A stretch of DNA of 64,000 nt from Chaetoderma sp. LZ-2023a (Eukaryota > Mollusca > Caudofoveata > Chaetodermatida > Chaetodermatidae): contig CM067366.1 in the NCBI GenBank assembly GCA_034401795.1, forward strand, positions 78,421,470-78,485,469, given 5' to 3'. The position numbers were made by a program, and so were the translations under genes. The notes beneath the pieces are model-generated. The model did no database searches, was not told the origin of the DNA, and worked only from the letters and a program-made list of their open reading frames with translations. Positions 8,881 to 19,599 of the stretch are shown piece after piece; position 1 is the stretch's first letter, and each line of letters starts with the position of its first letter.

Positions 8881-10682
8881 ACATAATTTATGGCTAAGGC
8901 AGCCAAATCAAACCCTAAGCAATTCTGGATGTATGCCAAATCTAAAATTAAAACGAAACCTGGTACTTCTCCACTGCTGATAGACCCAGATAAACCTCAA
9001 TGCACAGAAACTGACATAGAAAAAGCTGAGGTTCTATCATGTCACTTTTCAACCATTTTCACTGATGAACCAACCAACAACCTGCCAATCATTACAGTTA
9101 GACCTATTAACATCCCATTTAAAAACACTGAGGCACAAGTTTTAGCCCACCTCGCCAAATTGAAAACCTCTAAGTCCGCAGGACCTGATGGGATACATCC
9201 CCGAGTTCTTAAAGAACTATCCATCTCTGTAGCCAAACCTTTGTCAATCATATACTCAACTTCATTAAGAACAAAATCTGTACCAGGAGATTGGAAGGAG
9301 GTCCATGTAACAGCAATCTTTAAAAAGAAAGGCAGCCCCAAACTTGCAAGTAATTATAGACCCATAAGTCTCACCTGTGTAGCTTGCAAGGTTATGGAAT
9401 CCATTATTAGAGAGCAAATAATGAGCCATATGAAATCAAATAAACTTTTTAGTAAGAAACAATATGGATTTCTTACTGGATGATCAACCATGCTCCAGTT
9501 AATAAATTTCCTACATGAATGGATTAATATGCTAGAGAAGGGAGGCACTGTGGACATTAATATGGATTTTGCTAAGGCATTTGATATAGTGCCTCACATC
9601 CGTTTGATTAACAAACTAGCAAGTTATGGCATCACAGAACCAGCCCTGGGGTGGATTACATCCTTCCTGGTGGGTAGGCGTCAACGAGTACGTATAAACG
9701 ACTCATACTCTCAATGGGCAGCCGTGACTAGTGGCATACCGCAGGGCAGTGTGCTCGGCCCCCTTCTGTTTGTGATCTACATAAATGACATGCCTGAACT
9801 AATACAAACATCCAGTCTATATCTTTATGCAGATGGCACAAAGATCTTTAAGCATATTACAAAACAATCTGATTGTGATGACCTGCAATCAGATCTGACA
9901 AGCCTAGAAATGTGGTCAAAAACATGAATGTTAAAATTCCACCCTGATAAATGTAATGTATTATCCATTGGTAGAGGTACAAAACAGAATTTCCAATATA
10001 AACTTGAATGTGATAATGCTAGCCATACTCTATCCCATGTGGACAACGAAAACGATCTCGGAGTAATCTTTGACTCGGCTCTCTCCTTTGATCACCACAT
10101 TCAAAATAAAATCAACAAAGCCAGCAGTATCATGGGCCTCATTAGACGAACCTACACATACATGGATAGAGAAAACTTTTTGCTATTATATAAAGCTTTT
10201 GTGCGCCCCCACATTGAATTTGCACATGCAGTATGGAACCCACACCTTAAAAAACATACACACTGTGGAAAATGTGCAGAGGCGTGCAACAAAGATTGTC
10301 CCTGGATTTCAGTTAGGAGCATAGGTTACGTTCTCTAAACCTCCCCACACTCACATACAGACGTCTGAGAGGGGACATGGTTGAAACATATAAGGTTTTG
10401 AATACCTATGATCCAGACACAGCACCAACATTAAAATTTGCTTCAAGAAATAGTAACACGGGTCATAGTAAAAAATTATTTATCCAGCGAGCTAAATATA
10501 ATATATCCAAGTTTTCATTTTATTACAGAATAGCAAAAGTATGGAATAACCTAACTGACCATATCGTTAATGCCCCGACCATTCAAAGCTTTAAAAACCG
10601 ACTGGATGAATACTGGGACAATACACAAATTAAATTTAACTCCGAGGCACCGTCACCATGGAGTAACCATTTCAAAACCTAG
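8881..10682 (+). pseudogene. Reverse transcriptase of the inserted CR1-like LINE (YADD changed to YADG)
   Basis: Blocks in order: KSAGPDGIHPRVLKEL, NYRPISLTCVACKVME, QYGFLTG, NMDFAKAFDIVPH (box A Asp present), TSGIPQGSVLGPLLFVIYIN and SLYLYADGTKIF. The second catalytic aspartate of the YADD box is Gly. In-frame TGA codons lie at 9,481, where an Arg is expected after GFLTG, and at 9,925, where a Trp is expected before MLKFHPDKC. The C-terminal part after 10,377 (VWNNLTDHIVNAPTIQSFKN) is in another frame. It is clearly dead. Confidence 0.9.
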
Positions 10683-10753
10683 CATCACTCATGCACCTGA
10701 ATATAAAGGCCTGTACGGCCTGTGTTCAGTATTATCGATAATAATAATAACAA

Positions 10754-11280
10754 ACAATCGTGCCGAACTGTGTGCAGCCATTGTGGCATTACAACAATCC
10801 ATTGATGCTAACATTCCAAACATTTGTGTCAGGTCAGACAGCGAGTACCTTATTCAAGGTATGATCTGTCATCTGGTAGAGTGGGCGAAAAGGGACGATT
10901 TGCGAATGCGTAAAAACCATGATCTGTGGCTTCATCTCCAGAAGCTGGCGGAGAACATCCAGGTTAAATGGTGTCATGTCACAGGCCACTCGGGAGATGT
11001 TGGCAATGACGCTGCAGACAATCTTGCCAATATTGGTGCCTCACTTTACTTACTAAGCACATCCAGCCATATACGAGCAATCGATGTTACTAGCAAATCC
11101 GAGAGTAGTGCAGAACCAAATTCAAACTGTTCTTTATGCAATACTTCAGATTCTAACGAAATGATCGCATGTGATGTGTGCAATAAATGGGTGCACTACA
11201 CCTGTACACATTTGCCACCTTACCAACTTTACTTGTTGTGCAACACTACACGGAAGTTTCAGTGTGCATCTGTACTACTG
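10754..11280 (+). pseudogene. RNase H C-terminal segment fused in frame to a PHD finger
   Basis: The segment begins NNRAELCAAIVAL, which supplies the second catalytic residue (Glu). It continues with RSDSEYLIQG (Asp), VKWCHVTGHSGDVGNDAADN (His-Ser-Gly and the last Asp) and ends the domain with LANIGA. About 30 residues later the same frame gives a PHD pattern: CSLC, then MIACDVCNKWVHYTC and a distal Cys near FQCASV. PHD fingers in LINE ORF1 are known; an RNase H directly upstream in the same frame is the unusual part. The frame is lost near 11,280. Before insertion and decay RNase H and PHD were one polypeptide. Confidence 0.8.
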
Positions 11281-12341
11281 TACCAGAAGAGTTCACAAAC
11301 AGGATCCTTAAGCGCCATACAGCATGCACTGCTCCAACTCAGAATCCACACAGTATGTCTGTCCAGACCAATACACAGACTGCGCAGGATGCTTCAGTGC
11401 AAACTGATCCGTTTCTACATAGCAATACCCAGTCGGAAGGCCATTCCTGTCAAGATAGCACTGAACAGAAGCCACACTCTGTGTCTGTCCAGACCACATC
11501 ACAGACCATGCAGGATACATCAGTGCAAACTGATCTACAGACTGGCTGTGAAGTAGAAGCAACACAAAATTCACACCCTTCCAGTGACGACTTGCTGACT
11601 ACTCTAAATCTCACAGTGCAGCAACTCAAGTCTGTGGCTGACTTCCAATCAGCGATCCGTGACATCGAATCTAAGTTGGTTTGAAAATTGGTCCAATCAA
11701 CCCATGAAAACAATCGTCTATGCAACAAAATCACCCTAAGTGAGCTGAACAGTGCCAAGAAAGACATCCAGGGCCTTCAAACTCAGCTACAGTCAAAAGC
11801 AAAGCGAGTCCAGGAACTTGAATCATCAGTTTCATCGCTCACGGCTGACAGCGTGCGGTACTCCTTAATCACAGACAAGTGCAAACTTTGTGCTGAGCTT
11901 AGGACCACATTATCAGAACGTGAGATAATGTGTCAGAAACTACAGAGCGAAACAGCACAACTTTCAAGTGAGATTCGTTCCTTGAAATACAGGAATAAAG
12001 GTCCAGAGAATGATCTTGTGAAAGGTGCTAGTGTAGTAGGCTCACTGCAAAAGATCTCGGATGAAACTAGACAGCAGCTTCACATCACGACCACACAAGT
12101 AGCTCAGTTACGTGAAAGCCTAGGGAGTTTCCACTCAAAATTTGACTCACTTAGAGACACGATTGCGACAAAACAAAATGCTCACTCTACCTCTGAGGTC
12201 AGTACCTCACAGATGCATGTCTCATCTACACCAACGATGAAAACCAGCGATGTGCAGTTCCGACATCCTAACCTCTTTGAAATGCTTGACACGGAGAGTG
12301 TTCCCAGTGATAACCGTACCACAATGAAGGAAAGTCCGTGA
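11280..12341 (+). pseudogene. LINE ORF1 C-terminal region with SVQT repeats and coiled coil
   Basis: After a frameshift the frame carries a repeated motif SVQT or SVQTD, five times in about 65 residues, then a long heptad-rich segment (LNSAKKDIQGLQTQLQSKAK and on through LQSETAQLSSEIRSLK) that looks like a coiled coil for ORF1 multimerisation. In-frame TGA codons lie at 11,682 and 12,339. No RNA-binding domain besides the upstream PHD is recognised. It is part of the same LINE as the neighbouring segments. Confidence 0.7.
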
Positions 12342-12439
12342 ACATCGATCAAACACGGTTCTACTTCCACAAACAGTGGGGCTTCTCCATCACAGAATTT
12401 AATTATCGATCACATCAATCTTGCATATTATGACAGTTA

Positions 12440-13190
12440 TAATCTACGTTGTATACGTCTAAAAAGAGGAGCGTATCTCTTGCATTCTGGAATATTGATT
12501 GTGTTTTTACGAGGACAGGTGGTCAAAGATTCTCCAAGCTAGGCGACCCCGACCTATTAGATATGATAAAATCGCATGATATTATAGGTCTGGCAGAGAC
12601 ACACTGTAGCAACTCTGACACGGCCTCATTAAATGATTCCCTCTCTGAGTATTTAATTAAGTCAAATATAAGACCAAAATCACACAATTCAAGACGGCAT
12701 TTTGGTAGAATTACAGTCTGCATTAAGAAGGAAATTCAGGCTGGCATCAAATTTATGCCAATAAAGCAAAGTGAAATTTTATGGCTTGAATTATCAAAAT
12801 ATTTTTCTGGAATGGATCGCAACCTATATGTAGCGGTAGTCTACATCAGCCCTGCCAGTTCACAATTTTCCAAGAGTGGCGAAGATGTATTTACGACATT
12901 GCGCACTACTCCAAACTAGGAAATTGCTTTATCTGTGGTGACTTCAATGCCAGCACGGCTTGTGAGCCAGACTATTGTCTTGATGAAAACTCCCCTCTTG
13001 CAGATATACAACCTGGCTACATTTCTGACTCTGCCCTCCCTAGATGCAATCAAGACACTCAGCCAGTTGACAAACATGGCGAACTATTACTTTCACTATG
13101 TAAATCTGCCAATGTCCGCATTCTCAATGGCAGATGCTTGGGGGATTACTTTGGCCACCTCACTTGCTTCAGCCATTTTCGCTTAAAGAG
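12440..13190 (+). pseudogene. LINE AP-like endonuclease, internally deleted
   Basis: The frame starts with LAFWNIDCV, then DIIGLAETHC (catalytic Glu), VAVVYISPAS and, after a frameshift near 12,910, CFICGDFNAS. The later endonuclease blocks, including the Ser-Asp-His end, are missing: sequence goes from NGRCLGDYFG straight into the linker before the reverse transcriptase at about 13,170. An internal deletion has removed the end of the domain. Confidence 0.75.
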
Positions 13191-14715
13191 GAAAATATTT
13201 AGAAGACTGATTTCTCAGAAAAAATTATCATACAAGCAGCAAATTCTTAATCAGATGGAATCCATTCAGTCAAGTAAACCCCGCGATTATTGGAAACTTT
13301 TCGACAGTCTCAAAGGCTTTGACACTAAAACCAAAACAAATCCAATTTCCTGTTCTGAATGGGTAGCCCATTTCAACACCCTACTGAACAGTGTACCACA
13401 GAAAATAGATACTGACTTTGAAAATACTATGGACAGCTTCATTTCAGCTAATAAGCATTCGACGATCTTCAATGAACTTAACTTTACTATAAATAACAAG
13501 GAAATTTCCATAGCCATTGCTCAGCTTAAGAATGGTAAAGCTTGTGGTTTTGATCTAATTCTAAATGAGATGATAAAAGCTGGACATAACAACCGTCTAC
13601 CAATATTGAATACACTATTTAATCAAATCATGCTTTCCAGTGAATTCCCGAACACTTGGTGCTGCAATTATTTAACACCCCTCCATAAAAAAGTTGATTC
13701 ACTCGCACCTGAAAAGTATAGGGGTATTGCAGTCGGTAGTAACCTCTGTATATTCTGCAGTGTGTTACACAACAGGCTAATTAAATTTGCTGACTCAAAA
13801 AATCTTATCCCCCAATGTCAGATTGGTTACAGGGTAAATTCCCAAACCGCAGACCATGTATTAACCTTAAAATCCATTATCGACAAATATGTCAACAAAG
13901 TGTCAAAGCAATTTGACACAGTATCAAGAAAGGCATTAATATTTAAACTACTAAAATTTGGTATAGGTGGAAATTACCTAAATGTAATTCAGAATATGTA
14001 TTCGAACGATCTGTATGCAGTGAAACTTGAGAATGGTTGTAGTAATTATATTTCCTCAACGGTTGGTGTGAAGCAAGGCTGTGTATTAAGTCCATTGCTT
14101 TTTAACTTTTTCATAAGCGATCTTCCAGCTATTTTTGACGATGGATGTGACCCTGTATCACTACACAATACTTCCTTAAGTTGTTTGATGTTTGCCGATG
14201 ATCTTGCTATCATGTCTCAAAGTTCTAATGGTTTACAAAAGGCTCTCAATAATTTAAGTAGTGATAAGTGGAATCTCATTGTTAATCTATCTAAAACAAA
14301 GATAATCATTTTCAATAAGGGTGGGCAAGCCATCAAAAGATTTACTTTTACATTCAAATCTTCGGCCATGGAACTTGTCCAATCGTTTTGTTATTTAGGC
14401 ATTGTCTTCAAATCTTAAGGTAAATTTAATGATGCCTGTGATAGGCTTAAAGATCAAGCACTAAAAGCGCTCTTTAAACTCAAGGCACTAAATGTGCGTG
14501 ATAACATAACAGTTGCCTTTAAGCTGTTCCAGTCTTTAATCATTCCAATTGTTAGTTATTGTTGTGAAATCTGGGCTCCATTCTTTTTAAATGGTATTAA
14601 TGAACACAACTTTATGAATATCTGTGACAAGCTGCCGGGTGAAAAGGTGTTAACAAACTTTTGGAAATATCGTCTTGGGGTCAACAGGAAGGCCCCCCCC
14701 CCATGCTGCTGTTAG
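13138..14715 (+). pseudogene. LINE reverse transcriptase (palm box A partly deleted)
   Basis: Target-primed reverse transcriptase. Visible blocks are KNGKACGFDLILNEMIKAG, TPLHKK, KYRGIAVGSNL, VKQGCVLSPLLFNFF and the catalytic CLMFADDLAIMS. Box A reads SKQFDTVSRKALI and lacks the residues that should carry the preceding Val-Asp-Phe, so the first catalytic aspartate appears to be deleted. A TAA at 14,416 interrupts the frame after GIVFKS; the frame resumes immediately with GKFNDACDRLK. A cytosine run at about 14,693 shifts the frame again. Confidence 0.85.
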
Positions 14716-15472
14716 AGGTGAACTAGGTCAGTATGCCCTTCTTGTAAAACTCCTGCCCCGAGCAGCGAAATACTGGCTACGGTTGTTTGGACTGAACTCC
14801 TCATCGCTAGTGTATCAGGCTTATCTAGACTCCTATTCAGCACATTGCAAAATCAATAATTGGGCCAGCCACATTAAAGACATGTGGTCAAACTTTGGTT
14901 GTAGTGAACCCTGGATTAATCAAGGTTCCAAAACCAAAAATAAATCTATATTAATCTTGCGGAAGTCTATCGAGAATAAGTATCATACAAACTGGTTAGA
15001 TTATATAAATGGCGAACGTGTGACAACATCTAGTTCTGGTTCTAAATTAAGATGCTACACACTTTTTAAACCAAAATTTAGCACAGAGAATTACCTCCTA
15101 ATGGAAAAAATCTTTACCAAGCGCAGAAACATTACAAAATTAGGTATTAGTGCACATGCATTACAAATTGAGATAGACCGACACAAAAACCGCAGAGTGA
15201 CAGCGGATCTACGTTTTTGTAAAGTATGTAAATTAGATTTAGTTGAAGACGAACAGCACTTTATAATGGATTGCTCATGTTACACCTCAGATCGGAATAA
15301 TCTTTTCAAGAAATTGAGTCAATTTACGAACTTTAACTCCCTGAACAAGAGTAGTAAATTAATTTTTTTAATGTCCTACAACAAGGGTGATGCTGAAGTC
15401 CTGAATCTTGTTTCATCATATATCAATATATGCCTATCTACTCGTCAGCGCATTCTAACTCCTACTATATGA
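14675..15472 (+). pseudogene. LINE ORF2 C-terminal region with zinc knuckle
   Basis: This continues the reverse transcriptase polypeptide in another frame after a C-homopolymer frameshift. It is alpha-helical in composition and ends with RFCKVCKLDLVEDEQHFIMD followed by Cys, the Cys-x2-Cys...His...Cys knuckle typical of LINE ORF2 C-termini. It ends with a TGA at 15,470. The final 25 codons are included in the duplicated tail repeats that follow. Confidence 0.82.
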
Positions 15473-16046
15473 CCCACACTGCCAGAATTATTGATTGCCC
15501 TCGTCCGTACATGGTAAATATACCTACCATAGCTCATAAATCATTGTTACTATATAAATATACATAAATATATATAGATATACATAAATATATACAAATA
15601 TGCATAAATATGTATACATATACATATGTATAAATATACATAAATGTGTGTAAATGTATGTAGATGTGTGCAAATATATATAAATATATAAATCTTGTTT
15701 CATCATATATCAACATATGCCTATCTACTCGCCAGCGCATTCTAACTCCCACTATATGACCCACACTGTCATAATTATTGATCGCCCTTATCCGTACATG
15801 GTAAATATACCTGCCATAACTCATAAATCATTGTTAATATAAAAATATACATAAATATATATAAATATGCATAAATATATGTAAATATGCATAAATATGT
15901 ATAAATACACATATGTATAAATATACATAAATATATATAAATATACATAAATATATGTAAATATGCATAAATATGTATAAATATACATATATATAAATAT
16001 ACATAGATATGTGTAAATATATATAAATATGTGCAAATATATATGA

Positions 16047-16134
<88 letters not shown>

Positions 16135-16245
16135 CTTGTCTCATCATATGTCAATATATGCCTCTCTACTCGTCAGCGCATTCTAACTCCCACTATATGA
16201 CCCACGCTGCCACAATTCGTGCTTGCCTTCGTGCACACATGGTAA
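15402..16245 (+). repeat. Tandem triplication of the LINE 3' end, each with an AT-rich minisatellite
   Basis: The last codons of the LINE plus its 3' untranslated region ('cttgtttcatcatatatcaa' through 'cataaatcattgtta') occur at 15,402, again at about 15,688, and a third, partial time at 16,132. Copies one and two are each followed by a degenerate 'tataaatatacataaa' array. Copy two ends in a pure (TA)n of about 78 bp. Copy three diverges near 16,240 and is joined to another LINE C-terminal fragment. Confidence 0.85.
16054..16131. repeat. (TA)n microsatellite
   Basis: An uninterrupted TA dinucleotide run of about 78 bp follows the degenerate AT-rich array of the LINE tail. Confidence 0.98.
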
Positions 16246-16660
16246 ACATATCAATGATATCGGAAGGCCACATCCGATCTGGTCAACAGTGACAGCAAAT
16301 ACATATCATGTAAAACGTGCCGTCATCAAGGCAAGGTTACTAACCGGTACATACTATATGCAAGCACACAGATCCAAATTTAATCAATATGAGAATGATG
16401 CCTGTCCTTTTTGTAAGAACGTTATAGAAGACCCTATGCATTTCCTAGTTCAGTGTCCAGAATTTGCAGATATCAGAAGCATCCATATAGCAGAAATCGA
16501 GCATCTAGTGGCAGCAGATAGCTGGGAATTAATAAGCCTGTTTGGCCTGTTTGGAAGCGATTCAATGTCGAAAATTTAATCCATCTCCAGGAAACTCTGC
16601 TATAAACTTCATATCAGACGTAATCATCTCTTAAATGAAATGAATTACCTAACAAAGCTT
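16246..16660 (+). pseudogene. C-terminal zinc-knuckle fragment of another LINE ORF2
   Basis: The frame reads VKRAVIKARLLTGTYYMQAH, then DACPFCKNVIEDPMHFLVQC, which is a Cys-x2-Cys...His...Cys knuckle as found at the end of LINE ORF2 proteins. It differs in sequence from the knuckle of the preceding LINE, so it comes from a second lineage or a diverged copy. The frame stops at 16,579 just before a further SRKLCYKLHIRRNHL-like stretch. No RT is attached. Confidence 0.72.
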
Positions 16661-17032
16661 GCATTATAAAATATCATGTTAGTATAATTAAAGTCAATTG
16701 CACATAGAAAAATACGGTAAACCTTATGCTTTCTGGATGCTCCTACATGTTTTTCAATAACAATGAACTCATTTATGCGTCTGGTGAACATAAATTTACT
16801 CGTCTATGAACTGTGACCATTTACCTTTATACAGATGGGAAAATCACTTGCATGTGTACATGCATGTACATAAATGTCAGGTTTAAAGATCGTTTGCGTG
16901 TGTGTATATAATATAATATTTAATTAATGGGAAACTCCAGTAATTTGCGGCTTCTAGAGATTCCTGGATAATACACCTAAAGGTTGTGCGCCAGACATTG
17001 GCGGAAACTCCAAGAACAGAACAGAACAGAAC

Positions 17033-17072
17033 CATAGGCACCTTCTGCGTGACGTCGTACTCGTTTGCTACG

Positions 17073-17168
<96 letters not shown>

Positions 17169-18210
17169 GATTAGTATAGGGTGTAATCATCGGCCTATCA
17201 CGAAAAAGCATGGATATGTTTCAACTAAATAATATACTGAACCTCAAGTGGATACATGCATCTTCCCAACGGTGCATAAATTTAGGTCAACAGCACGCCT
17301 ATAATTACACAATATATCAAATACTTGGCAGAAATGCGGTATCATTTCCCGTAGAACTTATACATTTTACCGACTCCAGGGTTTTGATAAACAACAGCGA
17401 ATCTTGGAGTCGGGTAATTGAGAAATAGCATATTTGGTACCCATTTAAACGCGATCGTTTGTAGCTTTGCAAATGATTACAAATCTATATCCAGTAACAT
17501 TGTGTTTCAACAGGAGTTTTTCAAAACAGAACTTATATTAGCTATATTTGTCGGAGGTTTTTGGTTGTCACTTTCCGGATTTTCTTTCTCGTTCAGGGTT
17601 CTCTGATAATTTTGGTATTTGGGATGAGTTGTATATAGGACGAATTGACTGGATATTTTAACATTGATATGTGTAACTAGGGACTCGATTCCACCAAATG
17701 GAACCGGATAACTGCTCTAACGAACTTGACCATTTTGAAATTTGTAAACATTGCGCAACGAAATGGATGGGTTCTGTTGAATTGACGCGAAGGTAGTCTT
17801 ACTAACATTTATATCAACCAAAAGTGGCGAATTGTCGGTTTATTGAAATAATTCACAACTTATTTGTGCAAATTGATGTGCATCTCGTATGAAATTAAGG
17901 TAGTATTGAATACTCTATAAATGTCACATTTTGTTACGTATATTAGTTTGACGGGGAGTGTCGTATACACCTAAATGTTTTCATATATTATGAAATTCTT
18001 GGTGTGGTTTTTGTCCAAATGCTATACAGCCTCGGATAGATATATGTATCCACTTTAAGCGCAACATATTATTTAGTAAATAAACTCCCATGGTTTTATG
18101 TCAGTCCAGAGGAATGGTAGTAGCATCAAAACGTCAATCATAACTGATGCAAACCTTTAGTCTTATATATAAATAGGAGAGGGTACGACGTCACGCTAAA
18201 AGTGCCTATG
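17033..18210. mobile_element. hAT-like non-autonomous DNA transposon, 1,178 bp
   Basis: Imperfect terminal inverted repeats of 28 bp (25 matches) begin 'cataggcac' and end 'gcgtgacgtcgtac'. They are flanked by a perfect 8-bp direct repeat AACAGAAC at 17,025-17,032 and 18,211-18,218. An 8-bp duplication fits the hAT superfamily, but the tip is not the usual CAG, and the left flank is itself a GAACA repeat, which weakens the call. No transposase is visible; it holds a 92-bp (TA)n and otherwise unrecognised sequence. Confidence 0.7.
17076..17167. repeat. (TA)n microsatellite inside the hAT-like element
   Basis: An uninterrupted TA run of about 92 bp sits directly inside the left inverted repeat. 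Confidence 0.98.
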
Positions 18211-18218
18211 AACAGAAC

Positions 18219-18495
<277 letters not shown>

Positions 18496-18656
18496 CTATA
18501 GTATTTAGTCATGTAAATATTTCACATTATTTTAATTATATTATAGTATCTGTTTTTATCTGTATTGTTTTGTAACTGTACTGTAGCTATGTCTCTAGGT
18601 TGAGACGTTGTGCTTTTAGAAAATAAAGAAAAAATAAAGAAAAGTCTGGGATTAAT
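18496..18656. other. No gene seen; A-rich tail-like end
   Basis: The stretch ends in 'aaataaagaaaaaataaaga', which resembles a polyadenylation signal with an A-rich tail on the plus strand. I cannot assign it to a particular transcript. Confidence 0.35.
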
Positions 18657-18995
18657 ATGAGTCCTAACAACGGCGTAAACAAATCCGCGAAAACTATCGA
18701 TACAACATCTGCGATGGACAAATTAACCGAAAATGACATCCCTGGGGCACGTTTAGTTAATCCATTTGAATGCGCGAGCTTAAGCGATGGCCTAAATGCA
18801 GAAATGCATCAGTATCTGGGAAGAAACCGGCGCTAATTGACAGGTAAGTTCTGAAGATTAGATATATTTTCGTGCCAATTACTGTTTACTAGCTGTCAAC
18901 CGTGCGCTAAATATAAGCACTTACAAGTGTATGGATGGTATTTAAACGCAAACGGATGGTATGCTGCGCTATGGCACGCACCATGCCCACATAGT

Positions 18996-19234
18996 TTAAC
19001 CCTTCAGTGACCAAGCCGACCAAAACACACTTCTGCAATAGCTTTGAAAAACGCAAATTTCCAGGTCAAGAAAATACTATTTTTTAGATTTATAACTGGA
19101 ATGACTAGCTTGATAACAGAGCCAGTCACTCAAGCGGTAATCTTAAAAAGTAGCATTCACTTGCCTTGAAAATGAAAATTTCAATAATAAAAGATTTAAT
19201 TTTTCATGACAAACCTTGACAATTACAGGGTTAA
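18996..19234. mobile_element. TTAA-flanked hairpin MITE
   Basis: TTAA lies at both ends (18,996-18,999 and 19,231-19,234), with 'ccctt' inside the left and 'aggg' inside the right end, as in piggyBac-like elements. The interior has the hairpin theme found elsewhere in the window: 'ctggaatgac' and 'agccagtcac' around a short loop flanked by AT-rich stems. No coding capacity. Confidence 0.6.
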
Positions 19235-19439
19235 ATAAGAAAATATTGAACATTAGTACATCTCTGTACCCTCCTCCATGTAGACTAAGTAAGTAACCTC
19301 CACGTGAACACACACGCATGCACACCTCTTGCTGAAGAGACAAAACATTTCAGGTAAGCATACATTAAACGTTATTTGTAGGGGCATACCGTAACCCTTT
19401 CACCAACACATCCCTGAAAAAGTATATGCTTATCGATAT

Positions 19440-19560
19440 AAAACTTATTTTGTCAAACATTTAAAAATTAATTTGACTGGAAGCAGTTGCAGCTTAAGGT
19501 AACAATGGCTTCCAGTCAAATTAATTTTAAAATATTCAACAGTTTTCATGGCAAATGATT
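19440..19560. repeat. Hairpin with a 20-bp perfect stem
   Basis: 'aaattaatttgactggaagc' at about 19,469 pairs with its inverse 'gcttccagtcaaattaattt' about 18 bp downstream. Related half-stems with 'tcaaaatattcaacag' occur at 33,415 and 61,965, and 'aaaagtatat' with 'cgatataaaacttatt' recurs at 58,410, so this is a dispersed MITE. Confidence 0.7.
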
Positions 19561-19599
19561 GCTTTTAAATTGATATCCTAGGATTTTACCTGTACAAAT

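Larger units (their letters stand above)
8029..10748 (+). mobile_element. 5'-truncated CR1-like LINE inserted in the RNase H of another LINE
   Basis: It begins inside the endonuclease domain and ends with a short 3' hairpin ('ggcctgtacggcctgtg' near 10,707) followed by 'gataataataat', a typical CR1-group 3' end. It is flanked by the 5-bp duplication AACAA (8,024-8,028 and 10,749-10,753). Removing the element plus one duplication joins the surrounding RNase H codons in frame. Sequence is about 2.7 kb with frameshifts near 8,785, 8,880 and 10,300 and stops at 9,481 and 9,925. Confidence 0.9.
7896..15687 (+). mobile_element. LINE with RNase H - PHD - coiled-coil ORF1 and EN-RT ORF2 (interrupted by a CR1-like LINE)
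   Basis: In order on the plus strand come an RNase H1-like domain (7,896-8,028 continuing at 10,754), a PHD finger near 11,130-11,275, a coiled-coil region, an AP endonuclease with GDFN, a reverse transcriptase with FADD, a C-terminal CCHC-like zinc knuckle and a 3' tail with AT-rich minisatellite. Frameshifts and stops show it is inactive. A second LINE occupies 8,029-10,748. The true 5' end is not visible; an in-frame TAA lies at 7,884-7,886, so an intact start must lie elsewhere or is lost. RNase H sits upstream of PHD and EN, whereas I-group LINEs carry it after RT. Confidence 0.75.

Noticed and set aside
8085..12341. Recoding of TGA as sense, because many in-frame stops in the LINEs are TGA
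   Set aside because: A TAA also interrupts one RT, frameshifts are common, and at least one TGA is readily explained by CpG decay of an Arg CGA codon, so simple pseudogene decay suffices.
16986..17174. Small protein starting in front of (TA)n
   Set aside because: It spans the target repeat, the inverted repeat of a transposon and the TA run, so it cannot be a conserved gene.
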